DNA from: Typhlomys cinereus
Taxonomy: Eukaryota > Chordata > Mammalia > Rodentia > Platacanthomyidae
Length of the DNA stretch: 64,000 nucleotides
Direction of reading: 5' to 3'
Assembly: GCA_023101885.1 (NCBI GenBank)
Contig: JALPQD010000006.1
Location: forward strand, 14,369,585-14,433,584
Part shown: piece after piece, positions 36,721 to 48,853 of the stretch
Layout: the number at the start of each line of letters is the position of its first letter
Numbering within the stretch: position 1 is the stretch's first letter
The notes under the pieces: model-generated
The model's input: only the letters and a program-made list of their open reading frames with translations
Databases searched by the model: none
Told to the model about the DNA's origin: nothing
Made by a program: the position numbers and the translations under genes

Positions 36721-37574
36721 CCTTTCTTGTGCATGTCTGATTTTCCTCTGGGCCCTCCTCTCCGAAGACGTACAAGGACCCAGTGGCCTTTCCCTGAACC
36801 CTTTCCCGTGTTCCCCTTAGGTATAGGAACACTGCTGTGGCTGCCAATCCTTTGACTCCAAGGATCTTGGTGCCTTTAGCAGATGCTAGACTTTGTGAGG
36901 TCAGCAGTGTGTTGGACAATGCGCAGGGCATGCAAAGTCCAATTATGATTGCGTCAGCCCTAACTAGCATAGAGTATCTTACATATCATTGCTCCTCCCA
37001 TCCTTTTGCTCTTACACTCTTACCGCCCCCTCTTCCGCAAATTTCCCTGAGCTTAAGATGGGGAGAGACTAAGCTGGCCTAGTTCTAGGTGGTTGATATA
37101 GAGTCTCTGAAGTTCTGGATTGTGGTTTGTTGATTTTCTTTTGCAGTTTTGCTGCTCCTGCAATGTCCTTCACTCCATCTTGGTGGGCATTGTATGTTAC
37201 CCCCTGGCCAGAGACAAAAAGCTGTTAGAGTCTTTTGATAAAAGCACATTCAAAGGTAGATGTAATAAAAGTGGGAAACCATACTAAGGGAGGGGTCTAT
37301 CACCCATTTGCAAAATGGTTACTTTTTATCTGCCAGACTATATGCCCTCCTCTTCTGGTGAGATCACACCCCCTCAGTAGTAAATGATCAGGAACAAAAG
37401 TCTGTGAACTTAATCAGATGTCTCATTACTTATTTGGGTCCTTGGTGGAGGCCTATTTTCCCTGCTGTAACATGGTCCCTTCTCTCCTTGTTTCTGGTGT
37501 GGCCCTCCTACCCCATCCCTCCTGTTCATAATCCTTGGAATTACTGTCTCTAGGTGGGCTGGGTGGGTTTGGTA

Positions 37575-40500
37575 CTAGGAGCCACCTATTAGGGAGTACA
37601 TATGGCGCTTAATTTTCTGGGTCTCCGATATTTCACTTAATATAATTGTTTCTAATGACATCCATTTCCCGGCAAATTCCAGTAATTCATCGTTTTTGAT
37701 GGCTGAGTAGTACTCCATTGTATAGATGTACCACAGTTTCCTTATCCACTCGTCAACTCTTGGACATTTGGGCTGATTCCATGACTTTGCTATTGTAAAC
37801 AGTGCTGCTATGAACATGGTCGTGCTTGTGCTATCGAGGTGAACCTCTGCTGTATGGGGGGTTATTCCCAAAAGTGGGATAGCAGGGTCATATGGCATTT
37901 CAATCTTTAATTTCTTTAAGAATCTCCAGACAGCTCGCCAGAGTGGCTGTATGAGCCTGCATTCCCACCAGCAATGTAGGAGAGTTCCCCTCTCTCCACA
38001 TCCTCTCCAGCATTTGTCGTTGTTAGTATTGTGGATTTTTGCCATCCTGACCGGGTGAGATGATATCTCAGGGAAGTTTTGATTTGCATTTCCCTGATGG
38101 CTAAAGAAGTGGAGCATTTTTTAAGATATTTGTTAGACATTTTAATTTCATCCCTGGTAAAGTTTCCTTTAAGTTCCAGGGCCCATTTTTTAATTGGGCC
38201 ATTGGTTTCCTTGGTGTTTAGTTTTCTAAGTTCTTTGTGCACTCTGGACAGCAGAGTTCTATCGGATGTGTGGTTAGTGAAGATTTTCTCCCATTCTGTG
38301 GGTTGCCTTTGAGCTCGTGTTATAATCTCTTTATCTGAACAGAAGCTCTTTAATTTCACAAGATCCCAACTGTTGAGAGTTGGTAGCAGTGACTGTGCCA
38401 TTGGATGTCTGTTTAGGAACTGTTGGCCTAGCCCAATCAGCTCGAGGGAGTTCCCTATCCTTTCAACTATGGTTTTTATAGTCTCTGGCCTGATATCAAG
38501 GTCCTTGATCCATTTGGAATTAAGTCTTGTACATGGTGACAAGTACGGGTCCAGCTTTAATCTTCTGCATGTGGAGATCCAGCTTTGCCAGCACCATTTG
38601 TTGAAGATGCTGTTCTTTTTCCATTGGATTTTTTGGGCCCCTTTGTCAAAGACCAAATGGCTGTAACTTTGTGGGCTTATATCTGGGTCTTCAACCCTTA
38701 TCCATTGATCTGTATGTCTATTTTGGAGCCAATACCAGGCTGTCTTTACAATTATGGATTTGTAGTATAGACTAAGGTTTGGTATGGCAATACCTCCAGC
38801 TGTGTTTTTGTTACTCAGGATTGTTTTTGCTATCCTGGGTCTCTTGTGCCTCCATATGAACTTTGAGATTGTTTGGTCAACTTCTTTGAAGAATTGCTTT
38901 GGGATTTTGATTGGTATAGCATTGAATCTGTATATCGCCTTTGGTAGGATGGTCATTTTTACAATGTTGATTCTGCCAATCCAGGAACAAGGGAGGTCTT
39001 GCCACCTTCTGGTGTCTTCTGCTATTTCTTTCTTTAGGGTCTTAAAGTTTTCATTGTAAAGGTCTTTTACCTCCTTAGTTAGGTTTATACCAAGGTATTT
39101 CATTTTTTTAGGGGCTATAGTAAATGGTATGGTTTCTCTCAAGGCTTTTTCACTTCTTTCATTCTGGGCATATAGGAAGGCCTCTGATTTTTGCACATTT
39201 ATTTTGTATCCTGCCACCCTGCTGAACTTCTCAATTAGTTCCAGGAGCTTCCTGGTGGAGTTTTTGGGATCCCTCAGGTATAAGATCATGTCATCTGCAA
39301 ATAGGGATAGCTTGACTTCTTCCTTGCCGATTTGAATCCCTCTTATGTCCCTTTCTTGTCTTATGGCTTCAGCTAAGACTTCAAGTACAATATTGAATAG
39401 AAGTGGTGAGAGTGGACAGCCTTGTCTAGTTCCTGATCGAAGTGGGAATGCTTCCAATTGTTCCCCATTGAGCATAATCCTTGCTGTGGGCTTGTTGTAT
39501 ATAGCTTTTATTATATTGATAAAGGTTCCTTCCATTCCTACTGTCTCTAGCGTTTTGATCATAAAAGGCTGTTGGATCTTGTCAAAAGCTTTTTCTGCAT
39601 CTATCGAGAGTATCATGTGGTCTTGGACTTTGGACTGGTTTACATGATGAATTACATTTATTGATTTGCGTATGTTGAACCAACCTTGTGTGCCGGGGAT
39701 GAAGCCTACTTGGTCCCCGTGAATGATCTTTTTAATATGTTTTTGAATCCGATTTGCTAAGACTTTGTTGAGAATCTTTGCGTCTGTGTTCATCAGGAAG
39801 ATCGGCCTATCGTTTTCTTTTTTAAGTGAATCTTTATTAGGTTTTGGGATTAAAACGATATTAGCTTCATAGAAGGAATTTGGTAGTGTTCCTTCCTTTG
39901 CTATTTGATGGAACAGTTTAAGGAGTATTGGTGTTATTAACTCCTTAAATGTCTGGTAGAACTCTGTGCTGAATCCATCTGGTCCAGGACATTTTTTGGT
40001 GGGAAGATTCGAGATTACTTCCTTAATTTCCTTATATGGTATAGGACTATTTAAATAATTCACAAGTTCCTGATTCAATTGAGGTAATTTGTGTTTACTT
40101 AGAAATTCATCCATCTCTTTTGTGTTGTCAAACTTCACAGAGTATAAGTTTTTGAAATATGATGTTATAATTCTCTGGATTTCTTGGGTATCAATAGTGA
40201 TAACTCCATGTTCATTTCTAATTTTGTTAATTTGGGTTTTCTGTCTCTTGCTTTTGGTTAATTTAGCTAGGAGTGGATCAATCTTATTGATTTTTTCAAA
40301 GAACCAGCTTTTTGACTGGTTGATTTTTTATATCGTTTTCTTAATCTCGATTTCAAATATTTCTCCCTTATTTTGCTAATCTCCTTTCTTCTACTACTTT
40401 TGGGATCAGATTGCTCTAGTTTCTCTAAAGCTTTAAGCTGCATTGTTAAGTTGTTTATTTCTGATGTTTCCATTTTTTTGATGTAGGCATTAAGAGGTAT

Positions 40501-41397
40501 GAACTTACCTCTTAGAACAGCTTTCATTGTGTCCCAGAGATTTTGGTAAGTTGTATTTTCGTTATCATTCACTTTCAGGAAATCTTGAATTTCCTTTTTA
40601 ATTTCTTCCTGAATCCAGTTCTCATTCAGCATCATAGTGTTAAGTTTCCAGGAGTTAGTGTATTTTCTCTTTTTTGATGTGTTGTGGATGTCCAGCTTTA
40701 GGCCGTGGTGGTCTGATAGGGCACAGGTTAGAATTTCAACTTTCTTGTATATGTGTAGATTCATTTTGTTGCCCAATATGTGATCTATTTTGGAGAAAGT
40801 TCCGTGTGCTGCTGAGAAAAATGTGTATTCTTTGGTGCGTGGGTGAAAAGTTCGACAGAGATCTGTAAGGTCCATTTCTTTCAGGGTTTGATTAAGTTCC
40901 AAAGTGTCTCTGTTAAGCTTTTGACCTGTTGATCTATCCCATGTTGAGAGGGCGGTGTTGAAGTCCCCATGAATTATTGTTTGGGGGTTGATTTCTTGCT
41001 TTAGACGCTGTAGGGTTTTCTTAATGAATGTGGAGGGGCCCGTATTGGGTGCATATACGTTCAGTATTGTGAAGTCTTCCTGGTGAATTGTACCTGTGAC
41101 TAAAATGTAGTATCCATCTGTGTCTCTTATAATTTTCTTTGGTTTGAAGTCCACTTTGTCTGATAGCATAATGGCTACCCCTGCCTGTTTTCTGCTTCCA
41201 TTTGCTTGTAGAATTGTTGACCAGCCTTTTATTTTTAGAGTGTGCCTATCTTTTGTGGTGAGATGGGTTTCCTGCAGGCAGCAGATTGATGGATTGTGAT
41301 TTTTAATCCAAGTTTGTAATCTGTGTCTCTTGATCGGTGAATTAATTCCATTAACATTTAGTGTTATAATGGAGAAACTATTGTTAATTCCAGACAT
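37575..41397 (-). pseudogene. L1 ORF2 (endonuclease/reverse transcriptase), two frameshifts
   Basis: L1 ORF2p nicks target DNA and reverse-transcribes the L1 RNA at the nick. The ATG is at 41397-41395. The endonuclease domain is complete to the eye: NVNGI, the catalytic Glu in LQETHL, HGDFNT, SKIDHILG and SDHHGL. A frameshift near 40335 breaks the frame (about residue 355). The next frame carries the linker, RT motifs including [12 protein letters not shown] and the FADD catalytic box (39301-39290), and the later domain. A second one-base loss near 38053, in the TCACCCGGTCAGG stretch, shifts the frame again. The last segment has the [18 protein letters not shown] cysteine motif and ends at a stop at 37575. 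The intended length is about 1274 residues, typical for L1. The copy cannot act by itself. Confidence 0.96.
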
Positions 41398-41447
41398 TTA
41401 TTATGTTTAGTAGCTTTTAGAAGTATATTGCTTCGTTTTCAATGGTG

Positions 41448-42516
41448 TTATATTTGCCTTCTGTTCTGGATATGCCTGTTTTTTTCTTCACGCTTGAGTA
41501 TCATTTCTAGCATTTTTTGAAGGCCTGGTTTGGTGGACATGTATCCCTTAAAGTTGTCTTTGTGCTGGAAAATTTTTCTTTCTCCCTCAATCATGACTGA
41601 TAGTTTTGCAGGGTAAATTAGCCTGGGTTGACATTTTTGCTCATTCAATACTTAAAGTATGTCACTCCAAGCTCTTCTTGCTTTTACTGTTTCGACTGAG
41701 AAGTCATTTGTTATTTTAATAGGTTTACCTTTAAAAGTGACTTGTTTTTTCTCCCTTGAAGCTCTCAGCACCAGTTCTTTATCTTGAATGTGGAGTGTTT
41801 TAACTATTATTTGCCGTGGCGTGCTTCTATTTTGGTCGTATCTGTTTGGGGTGCGGAATGCCTCTTGTATGTGGATGGGCCTCTCTTTTTTTAGATGAGG
41901 AAAGTTTTCCTTGATGATCGTTTGAAAAATTTCCTCAAGGGTGGTATTTTGATATTCTTGCTCTGGTATTCCATGAATACGCATGTTAGGCTTTTTCAGG
42001 GTGTCACATATCTCTTGGATATTTCTCTCAAGTATCTTTTTGGCTTTAACAACCTCTTCCATTGAGCTGGTTAGTACTCCCACTTTATCTTCAAGGTCTG
42101 AAATTCTGTTTTCTGCTTCGTTAGTTCTGTTGATAAGACTCTCTGTGGTGTTCTGGGTTGAAGATAACTTGTCTTTTAGCTCCGTTTTAAAGTCTGCTTG
42201 AGTTTGTTTTAACTGCTCTACGCCACTTTTTTGTTTCTTGCACTGTTTTTCTCAACTCCTTCAGATGTCTGTTGTGTTCCTCTTCAAAGCGATTGATTCG
42301 ATTATGTAATTCCTCCCTGATTTCCTCTTTCATAGTATTGAACATAGTAATGATCATATTTTGAAAGTCTTTATCCTGGGTGAGGCTTTCTTGGCCTTTT
42401 TCCGTGGGTTTGTTCTGGTTGGAGTCTAACATTATGGGATTAATTTCTTCAGTGGGAAATTTGTTTACTTGATTGTTGCTTCTCATGGATTTGCACTTTG
42501 ACTTTGGCACTGTCAT
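41448..42516 (-). pseudogene. L1 ORF1 (RNA-binding protein), one frameshift and one nonsense change
   Basis: ORF1p coats L1 RNA as a trimer with a coiled coil, an RRM and a C-terminal domain. The ATG is at 42516. The N-terminal part and coiled coil (IREELHNRINRFEEEHNRHL) read until near 42225, where a one-base change shifts the frame. The other frame continues with EQLKQTQADFKTELKD and SSTQNTTESLINRTNEAEN. The RRM part (MRIHGIPEQEYQNTTLEEIF) and the start of the C-terminal domain follow. At 41654-41652 TAA replaces the Gln codon expected after WSDIL. The remainder (CQPRLIYPAKLSVMIEG to RHIQNRRQI) is open to 41448. The intended length is about 356 residues. Confidence 0.95.
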
Positions 42517-42539
42517 TTTAACTCTTATGATCTCTCAAT

Positions 42540-42937
42540 TTCACTAAACTGAATTATTTGGCCTGGGATCCTGGTGGGAGGGCGCCTGCGGAGACTTACC
42601 TAGGTCGTGGGGTGAGGCCCGGCTGGACCGTGGGCGCATCCCAACCCATGGAGCGGGGTGGGGTGTAAAGGGAGGATGGGGGCGTCCGCGTTGATCTATT
42701 TAACCCGAGGGCAGCTGGGGCAGGGCCTGGGCGCAGGGGGAGGTCCTCCTCGTCCCTCGGCCCCGGGCCCGCGGCTCCGGCTGGATGGTGGGAGTCGGAG
42801 CTGGGTCCCTGTGGGCTGACCTGGGGTCCTGGTAGGCGGTGCGTGGGGCAGAGACTTACTACCTAGGGCGCGGGGTGAGGCCCGGCTGGACTGCGCGCGC
42901 GCGTCCCGACCGGCGGAGCGGGGTGGGGTGTAAAGGG
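42540..42937 (-). promoter_or_regulatory. L1 5' UTR with two CpG-rich monomer units
   Basis: The GC- and CpG-rich block upstream of ORF1 holds two related units, 42562-42672 and 42820-42937, about 258 bp apart. Both contain GGTGAGGCCCGGCTGGAC and GGAGCGGGGTGGGGTGTAAA. The second ends exactly at the target-site duplication, so the 5' end is probably complete. Tandem monomers are promoters in mouse L1; that role here is inferred by analogy. Confidence 0.8.
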
Positions 42938-42953
42938 CTCATTCTAGTTCTTT

Positions 42954-43430
42954 GCCACCATATAACCAACGTTGTCTTTTTTCAGTTTCCAATAGCAAGT
43001 TCCTACTTTCTCTCTGAGTGTTCCATATAGTGGTTTTAACATCTGTATCCTGACCAATATCCTGATTATGGCTATGAAAGTTATCTCTGAGAAACTTGAG
43101 GCTTTCTTAACTGCTTTTCTCCTTTTCAGAGTCCTCACCAGAACTGTCCTTTACTAACGATTCTTTGGGTTTTCCCATTGCATAAATTCCAAAGCTACCT
43201 CTATGTTTTTATATGTTTCCTAGAACAGCACTCCTGAAGGCAATTTCTGTTTTGTTCATTTAGATTGCTGTAACCAGATATGTTACAATGGATAATTTGT
43301 AATCAGCATGAATTTATTATAATTCAGAAATAAGGAAAATTCACAAGCACTAATCAAGAAAGAAGAAAAAAGATCATAGAATGTAAATTATTTTAAGAAG
43401 AAGGAACTCTTGATCAATTTCATTAAAACT
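42954..43430. other. intergenic DNA without a gene
   Basis: Sequence that once continued directly from 36551. About 43255-43330 (TTGCTGTAACCAGATATGTT) is reminiscent of a MaLR-type repeat end but is too decayed to call. Confidence 0.4.
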
Positions 43431-44165
43431 AAAATCTACTTTATTGGTATATGGTTATATAAAATTAACTGTACTGTGTTATTCAATAAATGTTAATGAA
43501 GGCATACACACCAACCATGATAAATGTGCAACCATTATCACAATTATGATCTAGATAGAACATTGATTTTAGTCCTAAAACGTTCCTTTATTATCTTGTC
43601 CCAATCCAAATCTATACTGATTCTTAAAAAGCACTGAGACCCTTTGTATGTCACAGTATATTTGAGTTGTCTTTTTTAGATTTTCATACAAATGGAATAA
43701 TACAATTTGAATTCTTTTGTATCTGGCTTCTTTTAAGCAACCTGCTTTTGAGATCCTTGTCAATGAAAATACTGACAGTATATTCCTTTTATTACAAAAT
43801 ATTCTGTCATATAAGGATTATTAGAATCTGGTTTATTTACTTGTTGTATTGGGGGATTGGCCTCAGTTTGAAGCTGCTATGAATCAAATTGCTGTCAACA
43901 TTCCACAACAATGTTTGTGGTTAGTATGCTTCATTTCCCTTGGATAAATCACAGCGAACTTGTTGGATCACAGAGTGTTTAATTTTAAAAGAAAGTGCCA
44001 AACTGTTTCTTAAAGTGACTGCACCATTTTTCTTTTTCATTAACAACTGAGAAGAATTTCTTCCTCCTCAGCACCTGACATGTAAGTCTTTATAATTTCT
44101 GACATGTTGGTGGGTATGGTGGATATATCATTGTCATTTTAATTTCCTTGTCATTGGTGATTAAT
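43430..44165 (-). mobile_element. ancient L1 3' region (L1M-like)
   Basis: ACCATTATCACAATTATGAT, TTCATACAAATGGAATAATA, GAAGCTGCTATGAATCAAAT and GAGAAGAATTTCTTCCTCCT follow the complement of old mammalian L1 3' ends. There is no open frame. Confidence 0.65.
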
Positions 44166-44189
44166 GACCAAAATCCCAGTAATATGTTT

Positions 44190-45060
44190 TAGGAAAACAG
44201 ACAAGCTGATTTTAAAGTTTATTTGGAAAGGCAATCAACCTAAAATAGATATGATGATTTGGGAGAGAGGCAGGCGTTTGCTCCTTAACTCTAAAATTTA
44301 CTATATAAGACCATAGTAACCAAAACAGAGCGTTATTGTGATCTACCAATGGGCCAAAATAGTGATTTTTTGATGAATCTTACAGTTATATGCTTAATTG
44401 ATATTTGCTAAAAGGCTAAGTTAACTCAATGGGGAAAGGATAATTGTTTTAAAAGTGTTACAGTAATTGGATGACCATATGGAGAATTATAAACTTTAAT
44501 TCATATCAAACCATATGCAAAAGTTAACTCAAATCAGATTATACAGAAATTGTAAAGGCAAAACCAATAAAATTTCTAAAAATTGGAGAATTATTACAAT
44601 CTTTGGAGAATAAATGATTTCTTATAGAGGACTTGAAAACATGTTTACAAAGAAAATTTGATGAAACTAATGTCATCGAAAATTTAAAGCTTCTGGGACT
44701 AGGGATATAAATCATTATTAGAGAACTTATTGTATACAAGGTCATGGGGTGGATACCCACTACTGTTAAAAAAAATCTCAAATTTCTAATCTTTGAATGG
44801 TACTAGAAGGCAAATGAGCAGTCAAGCCACAGGCTGAGAGAAAAATATTATACATTACTTTATACCTGCTTTTTTGCCTTAAATTATAAGAATTCACTAA
44901 ATATCCTTGATACATATGCAGACACACAGAAAGTGCAATAATGGATTTTATGTAGCACATATAGAAAATTACTCAACAGTAAAAAGATGAAGAAAATATG
45001 ACCTAATTAAACAATAACTAAAAAGTTTTAATAGATCTCACACAACTTATTTTAAAAGTT
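44190..45060 (+). mobile_element. ancient L1 ORF2 fragment (L1M-like)
   Basis: TTTATTTGGAAAGGCAATCA (FIWKGN), TATATAAGACCATAGTAACC and the later CCAATAAAATTTCTAAAAAT match the forward direction of old L1 ORF2. It has many stops and faces the fragment at 43430 head to head. Confidence 0.65.
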
Positions 45061-45073
45061 AACAAAAGGACCA

Positions 45074-45261
45074 GTTGGGGATGGAGAGATGGCTCAAAGG
45101 ATAAGACTCTGCTTAGCAAGCAGAAAGTCCTGAGTTCTGATCTCAGGTCCTACATAAAAATGCCAAGCGGAAACTTCTGACTCTGGTAAGTGGAGTCTGG
45201 GAGGTCCCAGAGTGAAGCAAGGAGGAGGTAAAAGTGACCCAGAATGGTTCCCGAAATGACC

Positions 45262-45304
<43 letters not shown>

Positions 45305-45341
45305 ACACACACAGAGAGAGAGAAAGAGTAAATAAATATTA
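45074..45341 (+). mobile_element. B2-like SINE, old subfamily
   Basis: GGGGATGGAGAGATGGCTCA head, B-box-like AGTTCTGATC, family body, an AC run at about 45265-45312 and an AAATA tail. A 10-bp duplication AAAAGGACCA lies at 45064-45073 and 45342-45351. Confidence 0.9.
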
Positions 45342-45351
45342 AAAAGGACCA

Positions 45352-46698
45352 CTTTCACGTTATGTATAGAAAATATTTAAGAGATGAATCTCAAAAATAG
45401 TAATATACGAATAACCATTGTTTAGGAATCTAGGAAATACATATACATATATATACACTATATATATTTATATAGTGACTATGTTCTGTACAGTGAATAT
45501 GTAGACTACAAATGAGTAATATGTCCAGGAAGGAGTCGCCTACCTGCTCTTCAAATTGCTACTATCCTTTATCTTCAGCTCCTCCATAAAATGTGCCATG
45601 CTAGAGAAATAAGTTTGTTTTCTATGTGGATTCAGAACTTCCATTGCTCAAGATTTTCAAAAGCTTTTTTCTTGGTTTTTCATCATGGATAAAAATACCT
45701 GAAATAGTGTAAAAGAAGGAAGCATACTGCTGCTCCTGGACCAGAGATTTCTGTCCATGCTCAGTGGGCTCCAGTATTTTGACATCTGTGTTAAGGACTC
45801 ATCAGTTAGCACATGGGAGAGCCAACCTCTTTACCCTGTGACAGTCAAGTAGCAAAGAGAGATAGGACAAAGGCCGATGGTTCCATCCCCCATTCAAGGG
45901 ACTATCCCCAAAGCCTGCAATTCCTTCTCTAGGCCTATCTTTCTAAAGTTCCACCATAGTTGCTGATCAAATCTTTTACTTGCGAACCTTAGGGAGACAT
46001 GAATGCATCAAGCATGATCAATCTACTGCAGAGGTCATGTACCAGGCTAATTATAACTGCTTGACTGATAAAAATTCAATTGCTTATAAAGCTGAAGTGA
46101 ACATCATCCTACTTAGGAAGTGGCTGCAGGTTATCACATCTTTGGCAGCTTACAAAATTTTTGTCCTTTGCTGAGGATATTCCCAATTGTGCAAAGTTAT
46201 ACCAAGTGGAATCATGTGTCATTGACAAAATTTCCAGATCATTTCTAATTGCTTGATATTTATTTCATGCTTTATCATAGTTGAATTAAAGAAAAGTTGC
46301 ATTTCCCTCTTCATTCACTGATGAAAAGAACATTCTCTGATTGCTGTGATTACATTGAGTAGTTAAGAGAATGAGAAGAGAATAAACACAGAGTTTGTTA
46401 ATATTATTGTTTCATGTTTATTCTTTCTCTTAATATATTTCGCTGATTAAGTAGGCTCATTTAGTCAATGAAAATGGACACCTAAAAATAGGTATCATTT
46501 GCAGGAATATTCTGCTATTGGCACTGATAGAAGCAGGATTCCTTTATCTATCGTTCCTTGATTAGCCTTACCCTTTGAGAAAAAGCCACATTGTCCTCTT
46601 GCTTTCTCCCTTACCAGCCCCAGGCAAAGGTAAAGCTTCCAGGTATGGAGGTCAGATGAGAAGAACAGTGTTACCCTACTCCTGATACTGACTTCATC
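45352..46698. other. intergenic DNA without a gene
   Basis: AT-rich; a TA-rich patch at 45437-45477. No exon or nameable repeat recognised. Confidence 0.5.
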
Positions 46699-46850
46699 TC
46701 TGCTGCTGCTACTGTTGCTGCTACTGCTGCTGCTGCTGCTGAAGAAGAAGAAGAAGAGGAGGAGGAGGAGGAGGAAGAGGAGGAGGAGGAGGACGAGGAC
46801 GAGGACGAGGAGGAGGACGAGGAGGACGAGGAGGACGAGGAGGAGGAGGA
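46699..46850. repeat. composite trinucleotide repeat: CTG, then GAA/GAG/GAC
   Basis: Imperfect CTG/CTA units at 46699-46740 switch directly to GAA at 46741, then GAG, then mixed GAG/GAC to about 46850. It keeps period three throughout. The frames it opens on both strands (poly-Arg/Lys/Thr and poly-Leu/Val) are artefacts of the repeat, not genes. Confidence 0.95.
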
Positions 46851-47179
46851 AAAAGAAACCCAACAGAGAGAAGATCTGTGATTACAACAGGCAACATTCC
46901 TCTCCTGCAGACAACTACCCTCTTTATGATGTGGTCCTGTTGTGGACTCCTGAGAAATAATGCAGGGAAGAGCTCATCAGAATTTGGAGACAGATTGGCG
47001 CATGTTCAGGTGGTGCAAGGGTGAGCAAGGAAAGGACAGCTGGGTTGAGTGTGAGACTTTCCAGGATGTCAGTGGCAGGGAAGACGGATGGGGATGTATG
47101 ATTGCAGGAATATCTGGCATAGATAAACAGCTTGGCTGTTTGCCTCTTTAAGCCCCATTTATTACTACTTACACTGAAT

Positions 47180-47420
47180 TGATTTCTGCATGGCAAATAT
47201 TGACTCATCTTTCAAAGGCCTCAGCTAAAATGTCACCTCCGTGGAGAAGCCTTTCAGACACTCCCCAGGCATTAAGTTGCCTCTCCAGGGCCCGCGGAGT
47301 ACACAGTGCAGACACTGTTCATGCTGCTATGATAATATTTCTCGTGCTGTAATTTGCTGCTTACATAGTCTTTCTCTTTGTCCAGTGGAGCCAGGCGGCA
47401 AAAAGAACACTGCCGTTCCA
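47180..47420 (-). mobile_element. L2 LINE 3' end, degraded
   Basis: CTCAGCTAAAATGTCACCTC and GTGGAGAAGCCTTTCAGACA match a typical L2 3' end (usually CAAATGTCACCTCCTCAGAG). Confidence 0.65.
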
Positions 47421-47798
47421 AGTACTCTGACTCCTTTGGCAGTTTTTTCACCATAAAACTGTGACCTTAACAAAGACTAGGCTACAGTAGTAATAAATTA
47501 AAAAATTAAATTAGGAACCTAACAGAATTTGATGCACAGGTGCATTTGATCTCCCCTCTATCTTGTTAAGTTCACATGTGCCTTGAAGGTTACTAGAAAA
47601 TGGTTCTTGGCACTGATCACATAGTATTTCTTTAATACATAAAATGAGTTCACCCACCTGACATTTTATGTGAGATCTGGGGATCCAAACTTCAATCTTT
47701 TTGATTGTGTAGCACTTTAAGTGCTGTCTTATCTTCCTAGTTCAGTACCTATGTCCTTTCCCTCTCCACAATTTAGAGGTTATAAAAGTGAATAATAA

Positions 47799-47942
47799 AG
47801 TGGGCATGGAGGTGCATGCCCATGATCCCCGCACTCAGGAAGTTGAGGCATGAAGATAGCCTGAGTGAGGGCTGTCCAGGCTCCAAAGAGAAACCCTGGA
47901 GAGAGAGAAGGAAGGAGAAGGAAGAGAGAAAAAGAGAAAGAA
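47799..47942 (+). mobile_element. B1 SINE
   Basis: GTGGGCATGGAGGTGCATGC, CCGCACTCAGGAAGTTGAGG and GAGAAACCCTGGAGAGAG are 7SL-derived B1 sequence, ending in a purine-rich tail. Confidence 0.85.
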
Positions 47943-48199
47943 CATCCAGCTGGCTGGAGTCGTTGAGCTTGGGAGACTTTCCTTCTCAGTCTGTCATGAC
48001 TGATAAAGGCAGCAGTAAACTACACGCCTGGCATTGCATTCAATAAAGGATGATTAGAGGCATATTTAATGAGCCAAGTTTGTCTATTTATATTATTTAA
48101 CATTACATAATCACACTTGGGTACTGGGGGCAGAAACTATCTCATTTTGTAAATAGGATAAGTAAATTGATACTTGCTCCCTATATGAATTCTAGGATA

Positions 48200-48435
48200 G
48201 GGGGCTGGAGAGATGGCTCAGAAGTTAAGATTCTGCCTCACAAGCAGAGATCCTGAGTTCAGATCCCACATACAAACATCAGGTAGTAATGGTAGTTGCC
48301 TGTACTTCTGGCCTTGGTGGCCTGGGCAAATTCCCAGACAGAACAGAGCAAAAGGAGGTAGAAGCAATCCAGGATGATTCCCACGAGTCCTGAAGTCACT
48401 TTTGTTCCCCATAGGAACTCAGAGTTCCTTCTGAT

Positions 48436-48466
<31 letters not shown>

Positions 48467-48490
48467 AAATAAATAAATACATTTTAAAAG
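48200..48490 (+). mobile_element. B2-like SINE, old subfamily (first of a pair)
   Basis: GGGGCTGGAGAGATGGCTCA head, AGTTCAGATCC B-box, body, an AC run at 48438-48461 and an (AAAT)n tail. The next SINE begins immediately. Confidence 0.88.
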
Positions 48491-48717
48491 ATGGGATCAG
48501 AGAGAGGGTTCAAAAGTTAAGACTCTGCCTCACAAACAGAAGATCCTGAGTTCTGATCCTGGTTCATATATAAAAATGCCAGAAAGAAATGGGGGCAGCC
48601 TACACACTCTGGCCCTGGTGCGCAGAGCCTGTGAAATCCCAGAGTGAAGCAAAAAAGTAGATAGAAGCAATCCAGGAATATTCCCGAAGTCACCCTTGAT
48701 CTTGCACAGGGACACAG

Positions 48718-48782
<65 letters not shown>

Positions 48783-48821
48783 CTGTCTCACTCTCTCTCT
48801 CTGTCTCCCTCTCTCTTTTCT

Positions 48822-48853
<32 letters not shown>

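Larger units (their letters stand above)
36568..42937 (-). mobile_element. full-length L1 retrotransposon, recently inserted, both ORFs disabled
   Basis: The element is 6.37 kb with 5' UTR, ORF1, a roughly 50-bp inter-ORF gap, ORF2, 3' UTR and A-rich tail. It is bracketed by a perfect 16-bp target-site duplication, CTCATTCTAGTTCTTT, at 36552-36567 and 42938-42953. The few disabling changes (two per ORF) and the perfect duplication suggest a recent insertion. It lies downstream of GAP43 in the opposite orientation. Confidence 0.97.

Noticed and set aside
38079..39647. Several + strand ORFs inside 37.5-42.2 kb
   Set aside because: Antisense shadows of the L1 ORF2 on the - strand.
46495..46960. 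Long overlapping Leu/Val-rich and Arg-rich ORFs on both strands
   Set aside because: They are produced by the period-three repeat at 46699-46850, with no recognisable domain beside it.
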